From Actinomadura macrotermitis (GTDB lineage Bacteria; Actinomycetota; Actinomycetes; Streptosporangiales; Streptosporangiaceae), in contig NZ_WEGH01000007.1 of the NCBI RefSeq assembly GCF_009604375.1, positions 1 through 64,000 on the forward strand: DNA of 64,000 nucleotides, read 5' to 3'. The position numbers and the translations under genes are program-made. Positions 16,245 to 24,702 of this stretch are shown here, piece by piece (position 1 is the stretch's first letter; each line of letters starts with the position of its first letter). The notes below the pieces were generated by a model that had not been told where the DNA came from, did not search any database, and worked only from the letters and a program-made list of their open reading frames with translations.

Positions 16245-17385
16245 CCGCGGGCCCGTCCAGGACGGGCCCGCCGGTGTAGAGCCACGCGGTGGACCGCTCG
16301 TGGAACAGGCGGAGCGCGACCGGCATCACCACGTCGCGCACCCGCCGGGCGAGCGGTCCGGCCGTCTTGGCGTCCCGGTTGGCGGCGGCCATCTTGACCA
16401 GTTTCGCGACCCGCGCGCGCCGGTCGGCCTCGTAGGCCGCCAGGCCGGCCGCGACCGTGCCCTGGGTGCGCAGGGCGTGCGCGAGGACGGCGGCGTCCTC
16501 GATCGCCATGGACGCGCCCTGCCCGGCGCCGACCGGGTGGGAGGCGTCGCCCACCAGCACGGTCCGGTCGTCGCGCCAGACCCGCACCGGCGGCAGGACG
16601 TGGTGCAGGGTCGGCCGGTGGGTCGCGGTCACCGCGCGCAGCACCGCCGAGGGCATCTCCTCGTGCCGGAAGAGCCGGGCCAGCGCGTCCACGCCGGTGG
16701 TGCCGAGGTCGGGGGCCTCCGAGGCGGTGACCTGCGCCGACCACCAGACCGCGCCGGGGGCGGCGATGGCGACGAACGCGCCGGCCCAGCAGAACACCAT
16801 GTTGAACGTCCCCGCCTCGACGCCGGGGACGGGTCGCGCGACGCCCGACACCGAGTACTGGCCGGCGTAGGCGGGCTCGGGCGCCGCCGGGTCCAGGACG
16901 CGGCGGGTCGCCGACCAGATGCCGTCCGCGCCGACGAGCAGGTCGGCCTCGGCGCTGCCGCCCGCCAGTTCGGCGCGGACGCCGTCCGCGGTGTGCGCGG
17001 CGCCGGTCACCCGCACCCCGGTGACGATCTCCGCGCCCGATCGGACCGCCTCGGCGCGCAGCGCCTCGACCAGGTCGCCGCGCATGAGCGTGACGCTGCG
17101 CAGCGGATCGTCCGCCAGGCGGCCACGCGGCAGGTCGCCCATGAGACGGCCGCTCCCTGACCACATGCGCTGCCGCTCGACGGGGAACCCGGCGTCCTGG
17201 ACCGCCTCCAGGACGCCGAGCGACCGCAGCGCGCGCAGCCCGTTGGCCGCCAGGCTCACGAACGAGCCGACCGGGCCCGCCGGGTCGGCGTGGGACTCGT
17301 ACACCCGTACCTCGGCGCCGGCCCGGCCGAGCGCGATCGCCGTCGCCGCCCCCGCCACGCCGCCGCCCGCCACGATGACTCGCAT
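16225..17385 (-). CDS. FAD-dependent monooxygenase (group A)
   Basis: A 386-residue flavoprotein with the dinucleotide fold GGGVAGAATAIALGRAGAEV at the N-terminus, the second FAD motif VLVGDASHPVGAGQGASMAI near residues 280-300, and the DG motif ADLLVGADGIWSATRR. It resembles single-component aromatic or polyketide hydroxylases related to salicylate hydroxylase. AGGGAG precedes the ATG by 5 bases. It diverges from a TetR gene across three stacked palindromes, so it is very likely the target of that repressor. The substrate is unknown. Confidence 0.92.
   Translation of the reverse strand: MRVIVAGGGVAGAATAIALGRAGAEVRVYESHADPAGPVGSFVSLAANGLRALRSLGVLEAVQDAGFPVERQRMWSGSGRLMGDLPRGRLADDPLRSVTLMRGDLVEALRAEAVRSGAEIVTGVRVTGAAHTADGVRAELAGGSAEADLLVGADGIWSATRRVLDPAAPEPAYAGQYSVSGVARPVPGVEAGTFNMVFCWAGAFVAIAAPGAVWWSAQVTASEAPDLGTTGVDALARLFRHEEMPSAVLRAVTATHRPTLHHVLPPVRVWRDDRTVLVGDASHPVGAGQGASMAIEDAAVLAHALRTQGTVAAGLAAYEADRRARVAKLVKMAAANRDAKTAGPLARRVRDVVMPVALRLFHERSTAWLYTGGPVLDGPAVTGSAG
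16247..16271. terminator. Hairpin at the murA / monooxygenase convergent junction
   Basis: A perfect 12-base stem (GCGGGCCCGTCC and its complement) around a single loop base starts 3 bases after the murA stop and lies within the last codons of the monooxygenase. Without a U tract it fits the L-shaped terminators common in actinobacteria and could serve both strands. Confidence 0.6.
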
Positions 17386-17395
17386 GCCTACTCCC

Positions 17396-17433
17396 TGAAT
17401 CTCGATTCACCGAATCTCTATTCGGCGAATTCG
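17396..17433. promoter_or_regulatory. Three stacked palindromes, probable TetR operator
   Basis: TGAATCTCGATTCA (17396-17409), CCGAATCTCTATTCGG (17410-17425) and CGAATTCG (17426-17433) lie end to end between the divergent monooxygenase and TetR starts. They are strikingly AT-rich for this genome. A TATGCT -10-like element for the TetR gene follows at 17441. The layout suggests cooperative binding by the adjacent TetR protein to repress both genes. Confidence 0.75.
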
Positions 17434-17488
17434 GGTTCAGTATGCTGGCCGGGCGAGCGACGGTCAAGCGAGGGGAAGGGCGGCACCG

Positions 17489-18100
17489 GTGGGAGTGCGC
17501 AAGGAGCGGGCGGCCGAGACGCGGGAGGCGCTGAAGGACGCCGCGCGGCGGCTGTTCATGGAGCGCGGCTACCCGAACACCAAGATCACCGACATCACCG
17601 CGGCGGCCGGCCGCGCGACGGGGTCGTTCTACGACCACTTCGCGGGCAAGGACGAGCTGCTGCAGGCGCTGATGGCGGACATGGCGGAGCAGGCCGACGA
17701 GGAGATCGGCGCGCACGGGCACCCGCGCGACCACGACCTGTCCGACCGGGCCGAGCTGCGCGCCCACGTGGCCGTCAGCTGGGGCGTCATGCGCGACCAC
17801 CTGCCGGTCGTGGCGGCCCGGATGCAGCAGGTCATGGGGCAGGAGCCCGGCTCGGGGGCGCCGTGGCGGAACCTGTCCGGCGAGACCACCGTGCTGCGCG
17901 ACCATCTGGAGTGGCTCGCCGAACGCGGCCACCCGCTGCCCGGCGACCCCGCCCTGGTCGCCGCCGCGATGGGCGCGCTGATCTCGATGTTCGGGTACGC
18001 GGTGCTGACCGCCGGCGACCAGGGCCCGGACGCGTCCGACGAGCAGATCGTCGACATGCTCACCGGGCTGCTGCTGAACGGCCTCGCCGGCGAGGGCTGA
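17489..18100 (+). CDS. TetR-family transcriptional regulator
   Basis: A 203-residue regulator with an N-terminal helix-turn-helix: RRLFMERGYPNTKITDITAA, GRATGSFYDHFAGKDELLQA. The C-terminal ligand domain is not assignable to a known effector class. It is divergent from one flavin monooxygenase and about 110 bases upstream of a second on its own strand, with palindromic sites in the shared promoter region. Local control of these oxygenases is the simplest reading. The GTG start is supported by AAGGG about 10 bases upstream. Confidence 0.93.
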   Translation: MGVRKERAAETREALKDAARRLFMERGYPNTKITDITAAAGRATGSFYDHFAGKDELLQALMADMAEQADEEIGAHGHPRDHDLSDRAELRAHVAVSWGVMRDHLPVVAARMQQVMGQEPGSGAPWRNLSGETTVLRDHLEWLAERGHPLPGDPALVAAAMGALISMFGYAVLTAGDQGPDASDEQIVDMLTGLLLNGLAGEG

Positions 18101-18212
18101 CGGGCCCGGCGGCGGCTGCCGCAACCGGTCCGCATCCGGTGCGCCCAAGGGGTTCAGGGCCCCCTTTCCCGGGGCAAGGTCGGCAGAGGATCGGCGAGGA
18201 GAGGGGCAGGCG

Positions 18213-19718
18213 ATGACCGGCACCGGGAACGTGGTGATCGTGGGGGCGGGCCCGACCGGGCTGCTGCTCGCCGGCGACCTGGCCGCGGCCGGAGTCCCGT
18301 GCACCGTGCTGGAGCGCCGCGCCGAGGGGTCCGGCCTGACCCGGGCGTTCGCCGTGCACGCCCGCACGCTGGAACTGCTGGAGATGCGCGGCGTCGCCGG
18401 CGAGCTGATCCGCACCGGGGAGAAGGTGCGGTGGCTGCGGCTGTTCGGCGGCGCCCGGCTCGACCTGGCGCGGCTGCCCGGCCGCTTCCCCTACGTGCTC
18501 GTCACCCCGCAGTACGAGACCGAGCGGGTCCTGGAGCGGCGCGCCCTGGCGGCCGGCGCCGAGATCGTGCGCGGCGCCGAGGTCGTCGGGCTGCGCCGCC
18601 GCGACGACGGCGTCGACCTGCGCGTCCGCCACGGGGACGGCCCGCCGCGCATCGTCCGCGCGGCCTACGTCGTCGGCGCGGACGGGGTGGGCAGCACTGT
18701 CCGCCAGGCGCTCGGCCTGCCCTTTCCCGGCCGGTCGGCCGTCCGCTCGGTGATGCTCGCCGACGTGCGCCTCACCGAGGAGCCCCGCGAGGTCCTCACC
18801 GTCGGCGCGGACGGCGAGGTGTTCGCGTTCCTGGCGCCCTTCGGCGACGGCTGGTACCGGGTGATCGCCTGGAACCGGGCGCACCAGGCCGCCGACACCG
18901 AGCCCGTCGACTTCGAGGAACTGCGCGCCACCGTCCGCCGTGCGCACGGCACCGACCACGGTATGCACGACCCGCGCTGGACCTCGCGCTTCCACAGCGA
19001 CGAGCGCCAGGTGCCGAGTTACCGCGTGGGCCGGGTGTTCCTCGCCGGCGACGCCGCGCACGTGCACTCCCCGGCGGGCGGCCAGGGCATGAACACCGGT
19101 CTGCAGGACGCCGCGAACCTCGGCTGGCGGCTGGCCGCCGAACTGCACGGCTGGGCGCCCCCGGACCTGCTGGACGGCTACCACGCCGAGCGCCATCCCG
19201 TCGGCCGGCGGGTGCTGCGCGGCAGCGGCGCCCTGCTGCGCGGCGCGCTGCTGCGGCCCCGCCCGCTGCGCGCCGCCCGCAGCGTCCTCGCGCGGGCCGC
19301 GACCGGCACGCCGCCGCTGGCCCGGCGCCTCGCCCGCACCGTCGCCGGCCTGGACATCGCCTACCCCGCGCCGCGCGGCGCGCACCCCCTCATCGGCCGC
19401 CGCGCCCCCGACGTGCCGCTCGCGGGCGAGCCGGGCCGGCTGTTCGAGGCGCTGCGCGACGGCCGGTTCGTCCTGATCGTGGCGGCCAACGACCCCGCCG
19501 TCACCTACCTGGCGACCCGCCGCTGGGCCGACCGGGTGCACTGCGCCCTCGCCGGCGGCGCCACCCGCACCACCGCGCTGGTCCGCCCCGACGGGTACAT
19601 CGCCTGGGCCACCGGCGAGACCGCGCCCGACCGCCGCGCCGCCGAGATCCGCGACGCCCTCACCCGCTGGTGCGGGCCGCCCGCCGAGCACCACGCCCAC
19701 GAGCGCCGGCAACGGTGA
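18213..19718 (+). CDS. FAD-dependent aromatic hydroxylase (group A, PgaE/RdmE-like)
   Basis: A 501-residue monooxygenase of the type that hydroxylates phenols and aromatic polyketides. The N-terminal FAD fold VVIVGAGPTGLLLAGDLAAA, the DG motif VVGADGVGSTVRQALG and the GD motif VFLAGDAAHVHSPAGGQGMN are present. The C-terminal thioredoxin-like domain (about 390-495) is typical of this subclass. The segment around 325-355 is Arg/Ala-rich. It follows the TetR gene on the same strand and is followed by a strong bidirectional hairpin. No polyketide genes are nearby, so detoxification or catabolism is as likely as biosynthesis. Confidence 0.92.
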   Translation: MTGTGNVVIVGAGPTGLLLAGDLAAAGVPCTVLERRAEGSGLTRAFAVHARTLELLEMRGVAGELIRTGEKVRWLRLFGGARLDLARLPGRFPYVLVTPQYETERVLERRALAAGAEIVRGAEVVGLRRRDDGVDLRVRHGDGPPRIVRAAYVVGADGVGSTVRQALGLPFPGRSAVRSVMLADVRLTEEPREVLTVGADGEVFAFLAPFGDGWYRVIAWNRAHQAADTEPVDFEELRATVRRAHGTDHGMHDPRWTSRFHSDERQVPSYRVGRVFLAGDAAHVHSPAGGQGMNTGLQDAANLGWRLAAELHGWAPPDLLDGYHAERHPVGRRVLRGSGALLRGALLRPRPLRAARSVLARAATGTPPLARRLARTVAGLDIAYPAPRGAHPLIGRRAPDVPLAGEPGRLFEALRDGRFVLIVAANDPAVTYLATRRWADRVHCALAGGATRTTALVRPDGYIAWATGETAPDRRAAEIRDALTRWCGPPAEHHAHERRQR

Positions 19719-19731
19719 ACCGCCCGGCACA

Positions 19732-19772
19732 CGCGACGGCGGGGACCCCGGACCGGGGTCCCCGCCGTCGCG
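19732..19772. terminator. Bidirectional terminator, 20-bp perfect stem
   Basis: Two 20-base arms that are exact complements surround a single central A. It is placed 13 bases after the hydroxylase stop and 20 bases beyond the stop of the convergent DUF2795 gene. It has no U tract, as is common for actinobacterial terminators. Confidence 0.85.
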
Positions 19773-19792
19773 CGCTCGGGAGGCGGCGCGCT

Positions 19793-20221
19793 CTAGAAGC
19801 GGCGCTCCTCCCGGCCGTATCCGAGCTCCTCGGCCACGTCGGCGAGGTTCTCGTACTCGCGGTCGGGCAGCGACCGCAGCGCGTCCGCGGCCGCCGTCGT
19901 CTCGCCCGGCTTGGAGGCGTGCTCGACCAGGTCCTTCACCCGCGCCGGGTACCGCACGCCGACGAGCAGCCGCGCGAGCGCGCTGCGCTCGTCCACGTCG
20001 GCCGCCGTCATGCCGGGGGGCGTGCCGACCTGCCCGCCGGACGAGCCCAGCGTCGCCGGGTCCTCGCCCGCGGCGGGGTCCCAGGAGGCCTCGGCGGAGA
20101 CCGGTTCGGCCTCCCGCCAGTCCTCGGAGCGCGTGCCGTGGCCGCCCCTCACCAGGTCCTTGCTGTCGCGCTCCAGCTGGTCGTCGACCCTGGCCCCGTG
20201 CTTACCGGTGCTGTCACCCAT
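19793..20221 (-). CDS. DUF2795-type small protein
   Basis: A 142-residue hydrophilic protein. The N-terminal half is charged and probably disordered (GKHGARVDDQLERDSKDLVR, RSEDWREAEP). The C-terminal half holds a DUF2795-like helical unit: ALARLLVGVRYPARVKDLVE and ADALRSLPDREYENLADVAE. DUF2795 proteins are common in actinomycetes and have no defined function. The ATG is preceded by GAGAAGGGGGAACGAC. It is a single gene that diverges from the small gene at 20326. Confidence 0.88.
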   Translation of the reverse strand: MGDSTGKHGARVDDQLERDSKDLVRGGHGTRSEDWREAEPVSAEASWDPAAGEDPATLGSSGGQVGTPPGMTAADVDERSALARLLVGVRYPARVKDLVEHASKPGETTAAADALRSLPDREYENLADVAEELGYGREERRF

Positions 20222-20325
20222 GTCGTTCCCCCTTCTCAACGGACGATGAGGGACGTTTCCTGCGCGACGCCCGCTAAACGAAGGCGGGCGATCTAGGGTG
20301 GAGCCGCCGGGGGAGAGGGGCCGCG

Positions 20326-20703
20326 ATGCCGTCGCAGGAGGCCGCGCACGCCGTGCGCGCCGTGATCGCGCTGCTCGTCGCGGGGGAGTACGAGGAGCTG
20401 GAGTCCCTGACCGAGGGCCGCCGCCTCAGCGCCCACCAGATGCGCGAGGCCCTGCGGGGGCACGTCCTGATCAGCCCGCCCGCCGCCGCCCTCGCCGGGC
20501 TGCGCCCGGCCGAGCGGGTCCCGGACGCCGGGTGCGAGCACTCCTACCTCCTGGACGTCCCGCTGTGGACGGCGCGGGAGGGCCGGTCGGCGCTGTCGGT
20601 CCGGCTCGTCCTGTCGGAGGTCATGGAGCACGTGTGGGCGGTGGAGGTCGTCGCCATCGGGGACGTGTGGCACGGTGGCGCTCCGCAGGCCGGCCCGGCA
20701 TGA
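20326..20703 (+). CDS. Hypothetical protein, 125 aa
   Basis: I do not recognise a named function. The product is acidic and soluble, opening with a helical segment AHAVRAVIALLVAGEYEELE followed by SLTEGRRLSAHQMREALRGH, and a beta-rich second half containing WTAREGRSALSVRLVLSE and HVWAVEVVAIGDV. The pattern suggests an NTF2-like or cystatin-like small domain, which is inference from secondary structure only. It sits 43 bases upstream of the decarboxylase on the same strand, so the two may be co-transcribed. Confidence 0.75.
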   Translation: MPSQEAAHAVRAVIALLVAGEYEELESLTEGRRLSAHQMREALRGHVLISPPAAALAGLRPAERVPDAGCEHSYLLDVPLWTAREGRSALSVRLVLSEVMEHVWAVEVVAIGDVWHGGAPQAGPA

Positions 20704-20746
20704 TCATCTCGCACGGGACGAGCGGGACCCCAGGGGGAGCGAGAGC

Positions 20747-22180
20747 GTGAGCGGGCACATGACGCCGGAGGAGTTCCGCCGGTACGGCAAGCAGGTCATC
20801 GACTGGATCGCCGACTACCAGGAGAAGGTCGAGGCCCACCCGGTGCGGTCGCAGGTCGGGCCCGGCGACGTCCTGGCCGCCCTGCCCGCGCACCCGCCCG
20901 AGGCGGGCGAGGGGTTCGCGGGCGTGCTCGCCGACCTCGACGAGGTGATCATGCCGGGCATCACGCACTGGCAGCACCCGGGCTTCTACGCCTACTTCCC
21001 CGCCAACGCCAGCGGCCCGTCGATCCTCGGCGAGCTGCTGTCGGCCGGGCTCGGCGTGCAGGGCATGCTGTGGGCGACCAGCCCCGCCTGCACCGAGCTG
21101 GAGACCCGGGTGACCGGCTGGCTCGCCGAGCTGCTGGACCTGCCCGCCGAGCTCCGCGGCAACGGGGTGATCCAGGACTCGGCGTCCAGCGCCTGCATGG
21201 TCGCCATCCGCGCCGCGCTGCACCGGGCCGACCCCGCCGCCGCCCGCGAGGGGATCACCGGACGCCACACCCTGTACGTCAGCTCCCAGACCCACTCGTC
21301 GCTGGAGAAGGGCGCCCGGGTCACCGGGATCGGCGCGGGCAACGTCCGGGTGGTGGACGTCGACCCCGGCACCCTGGCCATGGACCCCGCGCACCTGGAC
21401 GAGCTGATCACCGCCGACGTCGCGGCGGGCGCGGTGCCCGTGCTGGTCTGCGCGACGATCGGCACCACCTCCACCACCGCGATCGACCCGGTCGGCGCGA
21501 TCGGCGAGGTGTGCCGCCGCCACGGGGTGTGGCTGCACGTCGACGCCGCCTACGCGGGCGTCGCGGCGGTCTGCCCGGAGCTGCGCTGGATCAACGACGG
21601 GCTCGCCGGGCACGCCGACTCCTACGCCACCAACCCGCACAAGTGGCTGCTCACCAACTTCGACTGCACCGTGCTGTGGGTGGCCGACCGGGAAGCGGTG
21701 ACCGCCGCCCTGTCGATCCTGCCGGAGTACCTGCGCAACCGGGCCACCGCGTCCGGCGAGGTCGTCGACTACAGCGACTGGCAGATCCCGCTCGGCCGCC
21801 GCTTCCGCGCGCTGAAGCTGTGGGCGGTGATCCGCTGGTACGGCGCCGAGGGGCTGCGCGAGCACATCCGCACCGGCGTCCGGCTGGCCGACGACCTGGC
21901 CGGCTGGATCGCCGCCGATCCCGCGTTCGAGGTGCTCCCGCACCACCCGTTCGGGCTGGTGTGCTTCCGGCCCCGCTGGGAGGGGCTGCCGGACGAGGAC
22001 GCCGACGCCGCGACCCTGGACCTGATGGAGCGGCTGAACGCGTCGGGGGACCTGTACCTCACCCACACCAGGGTCGGCGGGCGGGTGGTGCTGCGGATGG
22101 CGATCGGCGCGCCCGCCACGACCGGGCGGCACGTCCGGGCGGCCTGGCAGAAGATCAGCGAGGCCGTGGCGCGCGCCTGA
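20747..22180 (+). CDS. PLP-dependent aromatic-L-amino-acid decarboxylase
   Basis: A 477-residue group II decarboxylase close to DOPA/tryptophan/tyrosine decarboxylases. The PLP Lys is K299 in SYATNPHKWLLTNFDC, with D266 in HVDAAYAGVA contacting the pyridine nitrogen and H183 in VSSQTHSSLEKGA stacking on the ring. HPGFYAYFPANAS near residues 77-89 is a substrate-side motif of the aromatic decarboxylases. The GTG start follows AGGGGGAG by about 8 bases. Likely products are aromatic amines such as tyramine, tryptamine or dopamine; the exact substrate cannot be told. It is convergent with a P450. Confidence 0.94.
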   Translation: MSGHMTPEEFRRYGKQVIDWIADYQEKVEAHPVRSQVGPGDVLAALPAHPPEAGEGFAGVLADLDEVIMPGITHWQHPGFYAYFPANASGPSILGELLSAGLGVQGMLWATSPACTELETRVTGWLAELLDLPAELRGNGVIQDSASSACMVAIRAALHRADPAAAREGITGRHTLYVSSQTHSSLEKGARVTGIGAGNVRVVDVDPGTLAMDPAHLDELITADVAAGAVPVLVCATIGTTSTTAIDPVGAIGEVCRRHGVWLHVDAAYAGVAAVCPELRWINDGLAGHADSYATNPHKWLLTNFDCTVLWVADREAVTAALSILPEYLRNRATASGEVVDYSDWQIPLGRRFRALKLWAVIRWYGAEGLREHIRTGVRLADDLAGWIAADPAFEVLPHHPFGLVCFRPRWEGLPDEDADAATLDLMERLNASGDLYLTHTRVGGRVVLRMAIGAPATTGRHVRAAWQKISEAVARA

Positions 22181-22192
22181 CCGGGCGGCGGG

Positions 22193-23575
22193 TCAGCGGC
22201 GCACCGCCTGCAGCAGGCGCCTGATCAGCGACGGCGCCGACGCCTCCGGCTCCGCGGCGGGCCGGGCGGGCGCCGGGGCGGGGGCGGGCGGCGCCGGATC
22301 GGCGGCCAGCTCGTAGCGCACCGGCAGTTCCCGCAGCCCGCGCATCATCGGGGAGGAGCGCCGGGGCAACCGGTCGGCGGGCAGCGCCAGGCTGAGCGCG
22401 CTGAACCGGTCGAACAGCCGCTCCACCGCGATCGTGGTGATGGTGGTCGCCAGGTCCCGGCCGAGGCACGAGTGCGGCCCGGCGCCCCAGGCCAGGTGGG
22501 CCCGGGAGCTGTAGATCGCGTCCGGGGGCCGGTCGCCGGTGAAGGCGGGGTCGGTGTGCGCGGCGGCGGGCGACAGCATCACCGGATCGCCGGCGGCGAT
22601 GTGGAACCGGCCCATCCGCACGTCGGCGCGCGGCCAGCGGAACGTCAGGTTCGCCATCGGCGGCGCCGCGATCGCGGCCCGGTTCACCGCCTCGGCGAGC
22701 AGGCCGGCCGACAGGCTGGCGCGCACCCCGCTGCCGCCGACCAGCACCTCGGCGACGGTGTTGCCGATCAGCGTCCCGGTGTGGTCGCCGATCAGCCCCA
22801 CCATCATGATCATTTCGCGGGTGGCCTCGTCCACGGTGAGGTCGGGCACCGCGGCGAACAGCGCGGACGGCAGGTCGTCGCCGGGCGCGGCCTGCTTCTG
22901 CGCGCAGACCTCGGCCACCGCGGCGCCGAGCCGGGCCATGATCTGGGGCGAGTCGGGGCCCGCGTCCAGCAGCCGCCACATGTCCATCAGCGGCTCCTCG
23001 CCGCGGGCCGCGGAGAACCCCAGCAGCCGGTTGACGACCATCAGCGGCAGCGGCCGGGCGTACTGGGCGACCAGGTCGGCGGTGCCGGTCCGGCCGCCGC
23101 CCTCGGTGATCAGCGTGATCAGGTCGTCGGCGTACCGGGCGACCGCCTGCTCCAGCGCCCGCGCCTGCGGCCGGGTGCGGTCCTGGAAGGGCTTCAGGCC
23201 CGCGCTCCACGCCCCGCGCAGCCGGGACAGCTCCTTGCCGTCGGTGAACACCGAGCTGCCGAGCTCGAACGCCGGCAGCAGCGGCCAGTCCGGCGGCACC
23301 CGGCCCTCGTTGCGCGCGCGCCAGGAGTCCATGCGCTTGCTCCAGAGGCCCCGGGTGTCGCGCATGATGTCCAGCACCTGCGGATAGCCGAGGACGAGCC
23401 AGGCGTTGACCCCCATCACGTCCACGGGGGCGACCGGCCCGTAGCGGGCGCGCAGGCCCTCGTAGAAGAGGGCCGGGCGGGTCTCGTAGTCGCGCGTCAG
23501 CAGCGGCTCGGCGATGATCTCGGCCAGCGGCGGATGCGGCGGCGCGGGCTCCGCCGGGGTGATCTGTGGCTCCAT
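22193..23575 (-). CDS. Cytochrome P450, CYP157-like, lacking ExxR
   Basis: A 460-residue soluble P450. The haem-binding loop is LAWGAGPHSCLGRDL with C370 as the thiolate ligand, and the I-helix has GLIGDHTGTL at 260-269. At the K-helix position the usual ExxR is missing: the segment before the PP pair (305-306) reads LLAEAVNRAAIAAPP, with R299 and I302 where Glu and Arg are expected. Loss of ExxR and the AHLAWGAGPH block recall the CYP157 group of Streptomyces conservons. The C-terminal 40 residues are an Ala/Pro linker plus a basic tail. No redox partner gene is adjacent. Confidence 0.9.
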   Translation of the reverse strand: MEPQITPAEPAPPHPPLAEIIAEPLLTRDYETRPALFYEGLRARYGPVAPVDVMGVNAWLVLGYPQVLDIMRDTRGLWSKRMDSWRARNEGRVPPDWPLLPAFELGSSVFTDGKELSRLRGAWSAGLKPFQDRTRPQARALEQAVARYADDLITLITEGGGRTGTADLVAQYARPLPLMVVNRLLGFSAARGEEPLMDMWRLLDAGPDSPQIMARLGAAVAEVCAQKQAAPGDDLPSALFAAVPDLTVDEATREMIMMVGLIGDHTGTLIGNTVAEVLVGGSGVRASLSAGLLAEAVNRAAIAAPPMANLTFRWPRADVRMGRFHIAAGDPVMLSPAAAHTDPAFTGDRPPDAIYSSRAHLAWGAGPHSCLGRDLATTITTIAVERLFDRFSALSLALPADRLPRRSSPMMRGLRELPVRYELAADPAPPAPAPAPARPAAEPEASAPSLIRRLLQAVRR

Positions 23576-23706
23576 CAGGCAGAGACTCTAGGGGAGTTCG
23601 CCCGTCCTGACCCGACTTGATGCGAAATATCTCGCGGCACCCGGTCCGGCACCCGGCGTCCGGACGTGCGAGGCTAGGAGGTGCCCAACGAGAGCTGGAG
23701 GTCCAC

Positions 23707-23895
23707 ATGGCCGAAGAGCGTGCCGAACACGAAGGCGCCGAGGACGAGGTGAAGCGCAGGTTCCGGGAGGCCCTGGACCGTAAGCGCGGCGCCGCGGCCG
23801 AAGGCAACGCGGGCGGCGGGGCGCAGAACGGCAAGGTGCGCGGGGCTCACGCCCGCGCCGATCACCAGCGCCAGTTCCGCCGCAAGAGCGGCTGA
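23707..23895 (+). CDS. DUF5302-family small protein
   Basis: A 62-residue highly charged protein: MAEERAEHEGAEDEVKRRFR, EALDRKRG, then a Gly/Ala stretch and a basic tail HARADHQRQFRRKSG. It matches the short DUF5302 pattern of actinomycetes (helical N-half, basic C-end). The function is unknown. GGAGG five bases before the ATG gives a strong start. It is a single gene that diverges from the P450. Confidence 0.85.
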   Translation: MAEERAEHEGAEDEVKRRFREALDRKRGAAAEGNAGGGAQNGKVRGAHARADHQRQFRRKSG

Positions 23896-23916
23896 CCCCT
23901 GACGGGCCCCGCCGCA

Positions 23917-23963
23917 AGGCCGCCCGGCCGGTGCCGCCAGAAGGCGGAACGGCCGGCGGCCGG
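23917..23963. terminator. Hairpin between convergent genes
   Basis: A long imperfect GC stem (GGCCGCCCGGCCGG...GCCGCC against GGCGGAACGGCCGGCGGCC) has an AGAA loop. It sits between the DUF5302 stop and the stop of the convergent flavin-binding gene, and a T-rich stretch (ATTCTTTTC) follows about 15 bases later. Confidence 0.6.
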
Positions 23964-24007
23964 ATCGCCGGGGCCCGCATTCTTTTCCGGCGTCCGTTCC
24001 GCCGGGA

Positions 24008-24643
24008 TCAGCCGGCGTAGAGGCGCTTGGCGTAGCCGGGGCCGTAGTAGTGCTCCAGCTCCTCCAGGGACTCCTCCGTCGGGAGGACGTCCTTGCTGAT
24101 CCGGGCGTGCGAGGGGAGCGCGTCGGGGTTCCAGGTCTCGGGCCTCCAGACCTCCGAGCGCATGAACGCCTTCGGGCAGTGGAAGAAGATCTGCTCGATC
24201 TCCACCAGCAGGGCGAGCGCGGGGCGGTGGCCCTTGACGACCATGTCGTCGAAGAACGGCGCGTCGCGGAGCAGGCGGGCCCGGCCGTTGATCCGCAGCG
24301 TCTCCTTGCGGCCCGGGATCAGGTAGATCAGGCCGACGTGCGGGTTGCCCAGGATGTTGTGGAACCCGTCGGCGCGGCGGTTGCCCGGGCGCTCGGGGAT
24401 GGCCAGCGTGGTGTCGTCCAGGACGAGGGTGAACCCCGCCGGGTCGCCCTTGGGGGAGACGTCGCAGTTGCCGGCGGCGTCGCTGGTGGCGATCAGGCAG
24501 AGCGGCGAGTGCGCCAGCCACTCGCGGTCGCGCGGGTGCAGCCGGATCCGCTCCTTGACCGCCGCCCGCGGGTTCACCTCGCCGAGCAGGGCGCGCAGTT
24601 CCTCCGCCGAGCCGATCTCCGCCAGTTCCGTGGGCAGGGGCAT
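24008..24643 (-). CDS. PPOX-type FMN-binding protein (MSMEG_1061-like)
   Basis: A 211-residue pyridoxamine-phosphate-oxidase-fold protein. The split-barrel core shows LCLIATSDAAGNCDVSPKGD, LAIPERPGNRRADGFHNILG, NPHVGLIYLIPGRKETLRIN and the C-terminal helix region FFHCPKAFMRSEVWRPETW. These proteins bind FMN or F420 and are usually of unknown reaction. The ATG has GAGGAACAGCG upstream. It lies directly downstream of a TetR gene on the same strand (60 bases), so the pair may be co-transcribed. Confidence 0.92.
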   Translation of the reverse strand: MPLPTELAEIGSAEELRALLGEVNPRAAVKERIRLHPRDREWLAHSPLCLIATSDAAGNCDVSPKGDPAGFTLVLDDTTLAIPERPGNRRADGFHNILGNPHVGLIYLIPGRKETLRINGRARLLRDAPFFDDMVVKGHRPALALLVEIEQIFFHCPKAFMRSEVWRPETWNPDALPSHARISKDVLPTEESLEELEHYYGPGYAKRLYAG

Positions 24644-24702
24644 CGCTGTTCCTCACGCCGGGGGGCTGGACGGCCAGCGTAGTACGGCCGTTCCGGCGGG
24701 TT

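Noticed and set aside
18213..23575. A natural-product gene cluster (hydroxylase, decarboxylase, P450)
   Set aside because: The genes are on different strands with terminators between them, and no polyketide, peptide, terpene or glycosyl-transfer core enzyme is present.
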